From contig CBDASJ010000001.1 of NCBI GenBank assembly GCA_965199555.1, forward strand, positions 44,603 to 108,602: a stretch of 64,000 bases of DNA, given 5' to 3'. Source of the DNA: LMUY01 sp965199555 (GTDB taxonomy: Bacteria; Pseudomonadota; Alphaproteobacteria; Acetobacterales; Acetobacteraceae). Positions 44,765 to 54,835 of this stretch are shown piece by piece. Position 1 is the first letter of the stretch, and every line of letters starts with the position of its first letter. Under the pieces are notes generated by a model, which was not told the origin of the DNA, ran no database searches, and saw only the letters and a program-made list of their open reading frames with translations. The position numbers and the translations under genes are program-made.

Positions 44765-46030
44765 ATGGGATGGAACGACAACTCGGCGCGCCGCGTGCTG
44801 CGCGGATTGTTCGATGCCGCGGTGCTTGCTGCGGACCCCGCATCCGTGCTGGCCGCGCACCTGCCCGCCAAGCCCACCGGGCGCTGCGTGGTCGTGGGCG
44901 TCGGCAAGTCCGCCGCAACCATGGCCGCCGCGCTGGAAGCCGCCTGGCCGGACGTGCCGATGCAGGGCACCGTGGTGACCCGCTACGGCCACGCCGTGCC
45001 CACCCGCCACATCACCGTGCTGGAAGCCGCGCATCCCGTGCCGGACGCCGCCAGCGAGGCCGGCGCGCGCGCCTTGATGGCGGCGGTGACGGGGCTTGGT
45101 GCGGAGGATCTGGTGCTGGCGCTGGTGTCCGGCGGCGGGTCCGCCCTGGCCGCACTGCCAGGCCCCGGGCTGACGCTGGCGGACAAGCAGGCGGTCAACG
45201 CCGCCCTGCTGGCATCCGGCGCGCCGATCGGCGCGATGAACGCGGTGCGCAAGCATCTGTCGGCGATCAAGGCCGGCCGGCTGGCCGCCGCTGCCGCCCC
45301 GGCCCGCGTGGTGACCCTGGTGATCTCCGACGTGCCGGGCGATGACCCGGCCGTGATTGCCAGCGGCCCCACCGTGCCGGGCGCCCCCAGCCGCGAGGCG
45401 GTGCGTGCCGCGGTCGCGCAATACGCCCTGGCCCTACCCCCTGCGGCGGCGGCGCTGCTCGCCAGCGAGGCGAACCTTCCCCCACCCACCCTCCCCGTCG
45501 ATGTCCGCATGGTCGCCACGCCCGCCATGGCGCTCGCCGCCGCGGCAGCATCCGTCCGGCGATCCGGCGCCACGCCACTGATCCTGGGCGACGCGCTGGA
45601 AGGCGAGGCCCGCGAGCTCGGCATCGTCATGGCCGGTATCGCCCGCAGCGTGCGCGCCCACGGCCACCCCCTGCCTGCGCCCTGCGTGCTGCTGTCGGGC
45701 GGCGAGGCCACCGTGACGCTGCGCGGCGGCGAGGCCGGGCGCGGCGGCCGTAACACCGAGTTCCTGCTCGGCCTGGCGTTGGCGTTGGGCAGCGCACCCG
45801 GCATCTGGGCGATCGCCGGCGACACGGACGGGATCGACGGCACGGAAGACGCCGCCGGCGCCATCGTCACGCCGTCCACCCTTTCACGCGCCCTCCAGGC
45901 AGGGATTGACCCGGTCCGCTGCCTGCAGGCGCATGACAGCTACACGCTATTCGACGCGGTGGGCGACTTGGTCCGCACCGGGCCGACCCTGACCAACGTG
46001 AACGATCTGCGCGCCATCCTGGTCACCTGA
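44765..46030 (+). CDS. Glycerate 2-kinase (GckA/TtuD, MOFRL family)
   Basis: 421 aa cytoplasmic kinase making 2-phosphoglycerate from glycerate, formerly annotated as hydroxypyruvate reductase TtuD. Motifs are VVVGVGKSAATMAAALE, ALVSGGGSALAALP, AVRKHLSAIKAGRLA, SDVPGDDPAVIASGPT and the MOFRL-domain end GRGGRNTEFLLGLAL. Start chosen at the ATG directly before the family N-terminus. The pyruvate kinase gene begins 12 bp after its stop, giving a glycerate-to-pyruvate unit (enolase supplied elsewhere). Confidence 0.9.
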   Translation: MGWNDNSARRVLRGLFDAAVLAADPASVLAAHLPAKPTGRCVVVGVGKSAATMAAALEAAWPDVPMQGTVVTRYGHAVPTRHITVLEAAHPVPDAASEAGARALMAAVTGLGAEDLVLALVSGGGSALAALPGPGLTLADKQAVNAALLASGAPIGAMNAVRKHLSAIKAGRLAAAAAPARVVTLVISDVPGDDPAVIASGPTVPGAPSREAVRAAVAQYALALPPAAAALLASEANLPPPTLPVDVRMVATPAMALAAAAASVRRSGATPLILGDALEGEARELGIVMAGIARSVRAHGHPLPAPCVLLSGGEATVTLRGGEAGRGGRNTEFLLGLALALGSAPGIWAIAGDTDGIDGTEDAAGAIVTPSTLSRALQAGIDPVRCLQAHDSYTLFDAVGDLVRTGPTLTNVNDLRAILVT

Positions 46031-46042
46031 CGGAGCACACCC

Positions 46043-47473
<1,431 letters not shown>

Positions 47474-47534
47474 CGGCTTCTCCCCGGCCATGCGGCGGTG
47501 CAACATCGCCGCGAACCGAACGGGGTATGCCGCC

Positions 47535-49112
47535 ATGAACCGCCGCCACTTCCTTGCCGCGTCGGCGGCCAGCCTTGCCGCGCCGAGCCTGAGCCGGGGC
47601 GCCACCCGGAACGTGCTGCGCTTCGTGCCGCAAACCGACGTGGCCGTGCTCGACCCGGTTTGGACCACCACCTATCCCACGCGCGACCACGGCTACCTGG
47701 TGTTCGACACGCTGTATGGCATGGACGGCAGCTACGCGGTCTCGCCGCAGATGGCGGCCGGTGCCGTGCAGGAGGATGGCGGCAAAACCTGGCGCATCAC
47801 CCTGCGCGACGGCCTTCGCTTCCACGACGGCACGCCGGTGTTGGCGCGGGATTGCGCGGCGAGCATCAAGCGCTGGGGGGCCCGCGACCCGTTCGGCCAG
47901 GCCCTGCTGGCCGCAACGGATGAGGTCAGCGGGGTCGACGACAAGACGATCCAGCTCCGCCTCAAGGCGCCGTTCCCGCTGCTGCCGGACGCGCTGGGCA
48001 AGACGCCGCCCTCCATGTGCGCCATCATGCCGGAGCGGCTGGCGCTGACCGATCCGTTCAAGCAGGTGACGGACATGGTCGGCAGTGGCCCGTTCCGGTT
48101 CAAGGCGGACGAGCGGGTACCGGGCTCACTGCTGGCGTACGAGAAGTTTGCCGAGTACGTGCCGCGCAGCGACGGCAAGCCGGACTGGACGGCAGGTCCG
48201 AAGATCGCCCACCTCGATCGCGTCGAATGGCACATCATTCCCGACGCCAGCACCGTGCGGTCGGCGATCGGGCGGGGCGAGGTGGATTGGTGGTGGCTGC
48301 CCGATGCCGATTTGTTGCCGGCCTTGCGCAAGGATGCCGGCATCGTGGTGCGCCAGAATGACCCGACCGGGTTGATCGGCACGCTGCGGATGAACCATTT
48401 GCAGCCGCCTTTCGACAACCCGGCGCTGCGCCGGGTGGTGCTGGAGGCGGTGGTGCAGGCGGATTTCATGCAGGCCGTAGCAGGCGACGACCCGGCCAAC
48501 TGGCATGACGGCGTGGGCGTGTTCTGCCCCGGCACGCCGCTCGCCACCGATGCCGGCATGGCCGTGCTGACGGCACCGCGCGACATGGCCCGCATCAAGG
48601 CCGCCGTCGCCGCCTCCGGCTACAAGGGCGAGCGCGTCGTGGTGTTGGGGGCGAGCGACATCGCCGCGTCCAAGGCGCTGTCCGATGTCGGGCAGGACCT
48701 GCTCAAGCGCATGGGGTTGAACGTCGACTACCAGGTGAGCGACTGGGGCACGATCGTGCAGCGCCGCGCCAAGATGGACCCGGTGGAAGCGGGCGGTTGG
48801 AGCGTGTACCACACCTTCTGGAGTGGCTTGGACCATTTCACGCCCGCCGGCCACGCCTTTTTGCGCGGCAACGGCAAGGCCGCCGGCCCAGGCTGGCCGA
48901 GCAGCCCGGTGCTGGAGGATTTACGCGCCCAGTGGTTCGTCGCGCCCGACCTGGCGGCGCAAAAAGCCATCGCCGCCAAGATGCAGCTCCAGGCGTTCCA
49001 GGACGTGCCCTACATTCCCCTCGGCCAGCAGCTTCCGTCCACGGCGTTCCGCAAATCAGTCACCGGCGTGCTGAACGGCCAGCCCGCCTTCTGGAACATC
49101 CAGTTAGGTTAA
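47535..49112 (+). CDS. ABC transporter substrate-binding protein, peptide family, Tat-exported
   Basis: 525 aa. ATG 47535 starts a twin-arginine-like signal (MNRRHFLAASAASLAAPSL, cleavage near SRGA). Family hallmarks are WRITLRDGLRFHDGTPV, GSGPFRFKADERVPG and LRMNHLQPPFDNPALRRVV. Distinct from the first peptide-binding protein in the window. No permease follows; an orphan or partner of a distant transporter. Confidence 0.88.
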   Translation: MNRRHFLAASAASLAAPSLSRGATRNVLRFVPQTDVAVLDPVWTTTYPTRDHGYLVFDTLYGMDGSYAVSPQMAAGAVQEDGGKTWRITLRDGLRFHDGTPVLARDCAASIKRWGARDPFGQALLAATDEVSGVDDKTIQLRLKAPFPLLPDALGKTPPSMCAIMPERLALTDPFKQVTDMVGSGPFRFKADERVPGSLLAYEKFAEYVPRSDGKPDWTAGPKIAHLDRVEWHIIPDASTVRSAIGRGEVDWWWLPDADLLPALRKDAGIVVRQNDPTGLIGTLRMNHLQPPFDNPALRRVVLEAVVQADFMQAVAGDDPANWHDGVGVFCPGTPLATDAGMAVLTAPRDMARIKAAVAASGYKGERVVVLGASDIAASKALSDVGQDLLKRMGLNVDYQVSDWGTIVQRRAKMDPVEAGGWSVYHTFWSGLDHFTPAGHAFLRGNGKAAGPGWPSSPVLEDLRAQWFVAPDLAAQKAIAAKMQLQAFQDVPYIPLGQQLPSTAFRKSVTGVLNGQPAFWNIQLG

Positions 49113-49125
49113 ACCTGACCAACGT

Positions 49126-49155
49126 AGCCCGTATGAGCTTAGGCTCATGCGGGCT
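49126..49155. repeat. REP palindrome upstream of the RAYT gene
   Basis: AGCCCGTATGAGC / GCTCATGCGGGCT with a 4-base loop, 24 bp before the transposase start. The same right arm plus the following ~40 bp, up to the GGTGCGCTAC of the transposase start, recur at 60,494-60,541. Confidence 0.75.
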
Positions 49156-49178
49156 CATCCACACACCAAGGTCCCACC

Positions 49179-49717
49179 ATGGTGCGCTACCGCCGCAACT
49201 TCGTCCCGGGTGGCACCTTCTTCTTCACCGTCGCACTCGCCGACCGTCAATCCACACTGCTCACCACTGCGGTCGCCAAGCTGCGGACGGCCTTCCGCAC
49301 CGCGCGCGCTGAACGCCCGTTCGACATCGACGCCATTGTCATCCTGCCGGACCACCTCCACGCCATCTTCACGCTCCCGGAATCTTGGTTTGGCGAGCGA
49401 AGCGGATTTTCTCCCTGCGGTGGCGCCGCATCAAGACCGTGTTCACCCAGGCGGTGATGCGGGATGGGGTAACACTTGAACCCCGTGATGGCAGCGGCCG
49501 CACATTGTGGCAGCGACGGTTCTGGGAACATACGATCCGGGATGCGACCGATTTCAGCCGGCACGTGGATTACATCCACTACAACCCGGTCAAGCACGGT
49601 TACGTGGCAAGTCCGCAGGAATGGCCGCATTCTTCGCTGCACCGGTTTGTCCGCGACGCGATCTTGCCGCCGGATTGGGGCATGGCGGTGGAGGGTGATG
49701 GGTTTGGCGAGCCATGA
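49179..49717 (+). pseudogene. REP-associated tyrosine transposase (RAYT), frameshifted
   Basis: Y1-type HUH transposase fragment of the family that spreads REP sequences. The first frame has RRNFVPGGTFFFTVALADRQ and the HUH-like LPDHLHAIFTLPE. After about 49,400 the protein continues in another frame with RWRRIKTVFTQAV, LWQRRFWEHTIRD and the catalytic-region HVDYIHYNPVKHGY. The segment between (49,382-49,420) contains extra bases, so more than one indel is likely. Flanking REP palindromes at 49,126, 49,744 and 49,768/49,804 fit this identity. Confidence 0.82.
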
Positions 49718-49743
49718 GAGGGGCTGGTGCGCCCGTGTCCCGC

Positions 49744-49813
49744 ATTCGCTATGCGAATACGGGCTACGTCGCCCGCCTACGCCAGACTCTTGGCGGTCGC
49801 TACGGCGGGCGAC
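49744..49813. repeat. Palindromes downstream of the RAYT gene
   Basis: ATTCGC-TAT-GCGAAT at 49,744-49,758, followed by GTCGCCCGCC (49,768-49,777) inverted to GGCGGGCGAC (49,804-49,813). Such inverted pairs flanking a RAYT gene are the expected REP/REPIN context. The stretch 49,718-50,062 holds no host gene; besides these it contains only the motif copies at 49,852, 49,959 and 49,999 described as prophage end sites. Confidence 0.6.
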
Positions 49814-49851
49814 TTACCCACCGCTCCTACACCACCACCTGGGACACGACC

Positions 49852-49868
49852 CACTTGTAATGGGAAAC
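49852..49868 (+). repeat. Prophage left-end motif L1
   Basis: CACTTGTAATGGGAAAC. It matches the inverse of the right-end copy at 60,456-60,472 (CACTTGATTTGGGAAAC) at 14 of 17 positions. Likely outermost transposase-binding site of the left end. Confidence 0.6.
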
Positions 49869-49883
49869 CGGGATTGCGTGGGA

Positions 49884-50911
49884 TCAGGCGGGATCATGTG
49901 GGACAACTCGTTGATGACGCGGGCCTCTGGACCCCAGGCAGGGAGCCGATGCCGGACGCTTTGAAATCGGGAAATTGGCGGCGACCGGGCCGGACGTGCA
50001 TTTGAAATGGGAAATCCACGTGGTGCGCGGCCGGTCTGCTGAGGAGTTCTGAGGACCGCTTAGAGTCGATCCAAGATCATGTGTCTTCTGACATAGGCGT
50101 CGGAGCATTAGCCTGATTGACGCCCAACGCAGGAAAGCGAGGGCGTTACGGTTCAGGCACTCCCAATCTTTGGCCAAGCGTCGGCAGCGGTTCAGCCAGG
50201 CGATCGTGCGTTCGACGATCCAGCGTTTTGGCAGCACGACGAAGCGAGCGACGTCGGATCGCTTGACGATCTCGATGTTGACCTGGCTGCAGACGTGGGC
50301 CAACCCGTCCTGAAAGCGCGGTCCCTGGTAGCCACCGTCGGCATAGAGCTTGAGCAGGAACGGGTAGAGCCCGAACAACGAGGCCATCAGCAGCACACCG
50401 CCATCACGGTCTTGGATGTCGGCGGCATGTACGATCGCTTGCATCAGCAAGCCTTGCATATCGACAAGGACGTGGCGCTTCTTGCCTTTGATTTTCTTGC
50501 CCGCATCAAAGCCGGGCGGGTCCGAAATCCCCCTTTTTCCGCGCTCTTGACACTTTGACTGTCGATAATGGCCGCAGTCGGGCTCGCTTGGCGCCCTGCC
50601 TGCTCGCGGCAGGCGACGTAAAGCGCGTGGTGCAGCCGGTCGAGCGTGCCGTCGTGCTCCCAACGCTTGAAGTAAAAGTTGACCGTGCTGCGCGGCGGCA
50701 GGTCCTTGGGGATCGCGGCCCACTGGCACCCGGTGCTCAGCACATACATCAGCCCGTTGACTATCTCGCGCACATCCACCGTCCGCTTGTTGCCACCCCG
50801 CTTGGCGCGAGGGATCAGCGGCTTGGTCAGCGACCACTCGGCATCCGTCAGGTCGCTTGGATATCGCAACCTACTACGGTCATACCGACCGCGGTTCTCA
50901 ACCGTCCACAT
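49884..50911 (-). CDS. IS5-family transposase in two reading frames
   Basis: The first frame (50,911 to 50,444) has RYPSDLTDAEWSLTKPLIP, the helix-turn-helix region and AIIDSQSVKSAEKGG with the first catalytic Asp. The second frame continues from about 50,540 with FDAGKKIKGKKRHVLVD, KLYADGGYQG (second Asp) and PKRWIVERTIAWLNRCRRLAKDWE (Glu). The switch is -1 at an AAAAAGGGGG run (about 50,534-50,543), as in IS5 subgroups that use programmed frameshifting, though decay cannot be excluded. The second frame has no stop inside the IS and runs out to 49,884. Confidence 0.75.
49959..49975 (+). repeat. Prophage left-end motif L2
   Basis: CTTTGAAATCGGGAAAT, a diverged copy of the same motif, same orientation as L1, 107 bp further in. 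Confidence 0.45.
49999..50015 (+). repeat. Prophage left-end motif L3
   Basis: GCATTTGAAATGGGAAA, closest to L2 (TTTGAAAT.GGGAAAT), same orientation, 40 bp further in and 48 bp before the IS element. Confidence 0.5.
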
Positions 50912-50991
50912 TCCACTACCCTCGCGACTCGACGCAAAAGCGATGGAATCACAACCGACTCACCAGACTCAACATGATCTTGGATCGACAC
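50063..50991 (-). mobile_element. IS5-family insertion sequence (929 bp)
   Basis: The ends GAGTCGATCCAAGATCATGT and the inverse of the right end (GTGTCGATCCAAGATCATGT) match at 19 of 20 positions. The element is flanked by TTA on both sides (50,060-50,062 and 50,992-50,994), the 3-bp TNA duplication made by IS5-family IS1031/IS427-type elements. It carries one transposase split over two frames. It inserted in the left end of the Mu-like remnant, after that prophage was in place. Confidence 0.85.
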
Positions 50992-51036
50992 TTAGAGGCC
51001 TTTTAGCGGCGGTGAGCCGTCCGGCTAATAACTGTG

Positions 51037-51490
51037 TTAAGGTGTCCTACTGATGAAGGTGTTGTCGATCGTGCCGCGGCAGCCGGTGTAACGACCGTCC
51101 GTCACCAAGATGTCAGAGCTGAAGAAGCCGCCGTTGGTCACGATGGCGGTCGTTGCCATTTGGCACTCTGCAGGCGAGCAATACAAGCAGCAGTTCCGGA
51201 TGGGTCTTCTCCACTCCAGCATTGAGCAAGCCCATCGCCTCGTCCATCTTACCCGGTGTCCAAACGAGGATATTCGCGCCGCCTCCAACCTTCAGGACAA
51301 TGCCGCTGGTTGGGCTTGGGCTCGGGACGGCAGGTTTAGGGGGCGCCTCGACTTGTTGCGGCGCAATGACCGCGTGGTCTGTTGAACTATCCGATGGACG
51401 CCCCAAAATCCCGGCAAGGATACCCAGGCCTATAAAGGCTAGGAACAATACGCCACACGCCATCAGAATACCGCGGAATAAGCGCTTCAT
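51037..51490 (-). pseudogene. Membrane-anchored protein coupled to the repressor, frameshifted
   Basis: ATG 51490 overlaps the repressor stop (ATGA). The first frame encodes MKRLFRGILMACG and a TM segment (about 5-27), a Pro-rich linker and a globular part (GIVLKVGGGANILVWTPGK). Near 51,165 the natural continuation lies in another frame (TTAIVTNGGFFSSDILVTDGRYTG to the stop at 51,037). Removing one A restores a ~150-residue protein. It is co-expressed with the repressor, so it is made in the lysogen; superinfection exclusion is a reasonable guess. The family is not recognised. Confidence 0.55.
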
Positions 51491-52230
51491 GACCTTACCG
51501 GACCGGCCTGATAGACTACGCGCCCAACTATTCGGAGTGGATCATGCTCCGTTGGGTCAATTATCCGAACCGGATATCGCTCGTTGTCGCTGACAACGGC
51601 AATCGAACCGTCTGGCATCACTTGAAGTCTTTTGACTGATAACAAACCACCAAAACTGAGCACGTATATTCGGCCATCCTGGATATCGTTGTTTGAGGTG
51701 TCTACCAAAAGTAAGTCGCCGTCACGAATAGTGGGCAGCATACTGTCGCCAGTTGCCTCGATCGTCACCAGCGTATCCGGGCGCATGCCCAGATGGCGTC
51801 GCAAGAACACCTCGTCGAAAGAGATCAAACCCAGCAGGGCTTCCTGATCGACGGGCGTTCCGGAGCCTGCCGACGCGCGAATGTCGTAGCGCGGGATCAT
51901 GACGTATCGATCGTTCGTGGGCGCTGGTAGCTCATCTTGCGTCGTCTCGATGGCCGGCTGCTGTCCCGTCACCAGCCACTCAAGGCTGACCTCGCAGGCT
52001 TTGGCGAGCGCGATCGCAGCCGAGACCTTCCACTCCCCTCCGCGGAGATACACGCCCAGCGTGCTAACAGGCACACCTGCCTTCGCAGATACCAGGTTGT
52101 TGCCGCCGGCACGCTGCACCGCCTCACGAAGGCGGTTGGCTCGCAAATCAGCTTCCGGGTTCTCAGGCTCAACTCGGGAAATCGGCGCTATCGCTAGTTT
52201 CTTCCCGTCCGAGTGCCAAATCCGGTGCAT
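51487..52230 (-). CDS. Phage repressor with HTH and S24 (LexA-like) peptidase domain
   Basis: 247 aa. N-terminal HTH (REAVQRAGGNNLVSAKAGVPVSTLGVYL, about 28-60 in short blocks), linker, then the S24 domain with Ser in GDSMLPTIRDGDLLLVD and Lys in FGGLLSVKRLQV. Such repressors keep lysogeny and self-cleave upon RecA activation. ATG 52230 is chosen because it starts just before the conserved part; its ribosome-binding site is weak. It is transcribed leftward and diverges from the Ner-like gene. Confidence 0.85.
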   Translation of the reverse strand: MHRIWHSDGKKLAIAPISRVEPENPEADLRANRLREAVQRAGGNNLVSAKAGVPVSTLGVYLRGGEWKVSAAIALAKACEVSLEWLVTGQQPAIETTQDELPAPTNDRYVMIPRYDIRASAGSGTPVDQEALLGLISFDEVFLRRHLGMRPDTLVTIEATGDSMLPTIRDGDLLLVDTSNNDIQDGRIYVLSFGGLLSVKRLQVMPDGSIAVVSDNERYPVRIIDPTEHDPLRIVGRVVYQAGPVRS

Positions 52231-52249
52231 TTTCAGCCCATTGTCGACC

Positions 52250-52340
52250 GTTACCAGTTGGTTCTTGTCGATCTGAACCCGGAAGCGCCAGTTTTCTGTT
52301 GCGTGCCATCTGAAAAACGGTATCCTGTGACCTAGGTAAC
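52250..52340 (+). promoter_or_regulatory. Early promoter and probable operators of the Mu-like prophage
   Basis: The repressor/Ner intergenic region contains TTGCGT (52,299-52,304) and TATCCT (52,321-52,326), 16 bp apart, pointing at the Ner gene. A near-palindrome GTGACCTAGGTAAC (52,327-52,340) sits directly after the -10. An inverted half-site GTTACC is at 52,250-52,255 before the repressor start. The arrangement fits mutual repression by repressor and Ner. Confidence 0.5.
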
Positions 52341-52386
52341 GAGCGCCGACGCCAAGAAACTGGCTGCGGGCCAGTCCGGGGCGTCG

Positions 52387-52695
52387 ATGAAACAACCTCA
52401 GCCAGCCGACATGGACCGCGAGGACATCAAAGCCGCGATCCGAAAGACTGGGATCACGCTGAACGATCTGTCGCGTCGCCATGGTTACAGCGTCGCGGCC
52501 GTCCGGATGACGCTGAAGCGTCCCTCGCCGGCCGTCCAAGCGATCATCGCCAGCCATTTGGGACGCAAACCCCAGGACATCTGGCCGAGCCGCTACGACG
52601 CCGACGGGGAGCCGCTGCGCGGTGTCCGTTCGAACAAGCGGGACACTAGCCGGCTCGCCGCCGCCCCGCACCGTCAAAAACACGAGGCAGCATGA
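52387..52695 (+). CDS. Ner/Nlp-family transcriptional regulator
   Basis: 102 aa. DIKAAIRKTGITLNDLSRRHG, VRMTLKRPSPAVQAIIASHLG and RKPQDIWPSRYDADG follow the Ner (Mu) / SfsB pattern of a small lambda-repressor-like fold. In Mu, Ner turns down repressor and early transcription during the lytic cycle. ATG 52411 is a possible shorter start. Stop overlaps the next ATG (ATGA). Confidence 0.82.
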   Translation: MKQPQPADMDREDIKAAIRKTGITLNDLSRRHGYSVAAVRMTLKRPSPAVQAIIASHLGRKPQDIWPSRYDADGEPLRGVRSNKRDTSRLAAAPHRQKHEAA

Positions 52696-53186
52696 ACATC
52701 GTCACGATCCCGCTCGACCGTATCGACGTGGGCGACCGCCTGCGCTTGGTGGACGAGGACTACGCCCAGCTGATCGCCGCATCCATGCAGGAGGACGGCC
52801 AGCGTGCGCCGATCGAGGTCCGCGTTGCGGGGGCTGATGGGACGCACCGCCTGATTGCCGGGGCGCACCGCGTGCGGGCAGCGCAGATCGTCGGCTTGAG
52901 CGACCTGCAAGCCGTTATCCTCAAGGTCGGCGACCTGGAAGCGCAGCGGCTCGAAATCGAGGAGAACCTCTGCCGGCACGAGCTGACCGAGCTGGACCGC
53001 TCGGTGTTCCTCGCCCGTTGGAAGGCCGTTTACGAGGCGCTGAACCAGGCTGCAAAGCACGGCGGCAAGCGGTTGAAGGGTCATTCGGCACCGCCGCGAT
53101 CGACGCGAGCGTGTCCGGCCGCGTGCGCCGCGGCGGTGGCGGTGGCACGGGGTTTCAGGCGGGAAGCAGCTACGTGTCTGGGGTAG
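52692..53186 (+). pseudogene. ParB-like nuclease-domain gene, 3' end replaced
   Basis: Residues 1 to about 130 are a clean ParB/Srx-type domain: LDRIDVGDRLRLVDEDYAQLI, QRAPIEVRV, LIAGAHRVRAAQIVGL, IEENLCRHELTELDRSVFLARW. After KHGGKRLKG (about 53,080) the family sequence stops and the frame reads nonsense across tail-fibre DNA to 53,186. In Mu-like phages of Alphaproteobacteria a ParB-like gene precedes the transposase genes. The break marks the deletion point. Confidence 0.75.
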
Positions 53187-53350
53187 GCGGGGACGCGCAG
53201 GGCTCGGGCTTTTCGGGGAGCGCCACCAGCAACGGGACGACGCCTCAATCGGGCATCGGCGCAGCGGGTTCGGGCCAAGGCGGCGGCGGCGGCGTGGCTG
53301 GTGGCAATGGCGGCATCGGCGGCGCGGGCCTCGTGATCGTCGAGTACTGA
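53089..53350 (+). pseudogene. 3' fragment of a glycine-rich tail-fibre gene
   Basis: In another frame than the ParB part, the DNA encodes GTAAIDASVSGRVRRGGGGG, TGFQAGSSYVSGVGGDAQG, then GQGGGGGVAGGNGGIGGAGLVIVEY and a stop. This aligns along its length with the C-terminus of the fibre at 30,797-32,059 (TGFQGGNSFVAGVGGDAHQ ... GAGLIIVEF). The 5' part of the gene is gone. The frame has no start of its own apart from internal codons. Confidence 0.75.
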
Positions 53351-53353
53351 CCC

Positions 53354-54835
53354 GTGGCCGCAACCAACTTTACCGCCCTGCTGGGCAAAACGGTCGACCC
53401 GGCCCCGCTCGACGCGGCCTTCCTCGGCAAGCTGGACGTGGGCGGCGACGCGTCCGCCACGAGCATCCTTCCGTCTCGCCACGGTGCGCTCTTGGCCGGC
53501 GCGAACGCCCGCGCCGCTTCGGAGGTGATGGGCGACTGGCCCGACGTGCGAAACTTCGGCGTCAAGGCCGACGGCATCACGGACGACACGGCAGCCATCA
53601 ACGCTGCCATTGCCCGGGGCATCCCGCTCAAGTTCCCCGACCGGCCGATGCGGATCACGGACAGCATCAAGTTTCGGGCGACCAGCGCCGGGCAGACCTA
53701 TCGCTTCCTGAACCGCGGCCAGGGCGGCTTCGTGCCGTCCGGCGACTTCAACATGGGCGCGCGTGGGATCGTGGACATCGAGGTGCCGAGCGTCGGCACC
53801 GGGCTGGGCGCGCAGGCCGGGCCGATCTTTTCCGACTTCCGGATCGCGCCGGTGCAGCCCGATACCACCGTCCGGGCCAACCTGCTGCCTTACCCGCCAT
53901 CGATCTATGCCGTGAACAGCCCTCGGCTGCAGATCACGCGCCCCCGGATCGAATACGGCATGGACGGCATCATTTTCGACCACGATTGCGGCGGTCAAAC
54001 TGTCACGGACGCCGAGCTATCCTGCTTCAAGCGCAACCTTCTTGCGGACGGCAGCGCGGACAGCATTCGCTTTGAACGGCCGCATGTCTGGCCATTCGGC
54101 AATGCCATCAACCTGATCTCCATCTTCATGGAACAGGCAACGATCGGCGTGCAGTTCGGCCGAGCGGACGATTTCCATGTCACGGGTGGCCTTTTCATCT
54201 GCGGCAACCCCGTGCTGTCGCAACAGGGCGCGCTGAGCGGCGTTTTGGCTGGGCCGGCCTTTGGCGCCTTCACGGATTGCGACTTCGACACGTTTGGCGG
54301 CGTGCATGTCACGGCGGGTTTCGCGCAATTTGCCAACTGTCGCTTCACCCTGGGACCGTTCACGACGCCGGGCGGCGTGCGCGGCCCGGCCTATGCGCTG
54401 CTGCGCGAAGGCAATGGGCAAGTTGAACTGGCCGGCTGCCACTTCCTGGTCACCTCGACCACGACCAACGGCTACGTCATTTGCGACAACGGCAGCGCGG
54501 AAGGCGGCTGGCTCTCGATGGTAGGCGGCGGCATCGACATGACCAGTGTCGACGCCCAGGCGATCACCGTTTCCGGGTCGCAGTCCCTCGTTGCCCTGAG
54601 CGGCTTCCCGATCCGGCGCGCGCCGGGCGCGGCGGTGGCCAATACGTCGGTGGTGCTCAACTCCGGCCGCGGAACCGTCACCGGCATCACCTTCACGCCC
54701 CCTGGGTCCGGCGGCTCGGGCGGAGCAATCGCGCTGACCGCAAACCTGCCTTACGCGGTGGCTGGCTGCAGCTTTGGCGGCCGCGGTGTGCAGCAGGGTG
54801 GTTCGGCCGGCAGCTTCGTGGGGAACGCATCGTGA
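53354..54835 (+). CDS. Tail spike with pectate-lyase-like N-terminal segment
   Basis: 493 aa, GTG start 3 bp after the fibre fragment. DWPDVRNFGVKADGITDDTAAINAAI (about 60-85) is the classic opening of right-handed beta-helix tailspikes; the rest is a beta-helix pattern (FDHDCGGQTVTDAELSCFKRN, FHVTGGLFICGN, ELAGCHFLVTSTTTNGYV). Such proteins bind and often cleave surface polysaccharide. Intact despite the deletion just upstream. Confidence 0.75.
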   Translation: MAATNFTALLGKTVDPAPLDAAFLGKLDVGGDASATSILPSRHGALLAGANARAASEVMGDWPDVRNFGVKADGITDDTAAINAAIARGIPLKFPDRPMRITDSIKFRATSAGQTYRFLNRGQGGFVPSGDFNMGARGIVDIEVPSVGTGLGAQAGPIFSDFRIAPVQPDTTVRANLLPYPPSIYAVNSPRLQITRPRIEYGMDGIIFDHDCGGQTVTDAELSCFKRNLLADGSADSIRFERPHVWPFGNAINLISIFMEQATIGVQFGRADDFHVTGGLFICGNPVLSQQGALSGVLAGPAFGAFTDCDFDTFGGVHVTAGFAQFANCRFTLGPFTTPGGVRGPAYALLREGNGQVELAGCHFLVTSTTTNGYVICDNGSAEGGWLSMVGGGIDMTSVDAQAITVSGSQSLVALSGFPIRRAPGAAVANTSVVLNSGRGTVTGITFTPPGSGGSGGAIALTANLPYAVAGCSFGGRGVQQGGSAGSFVGNAS

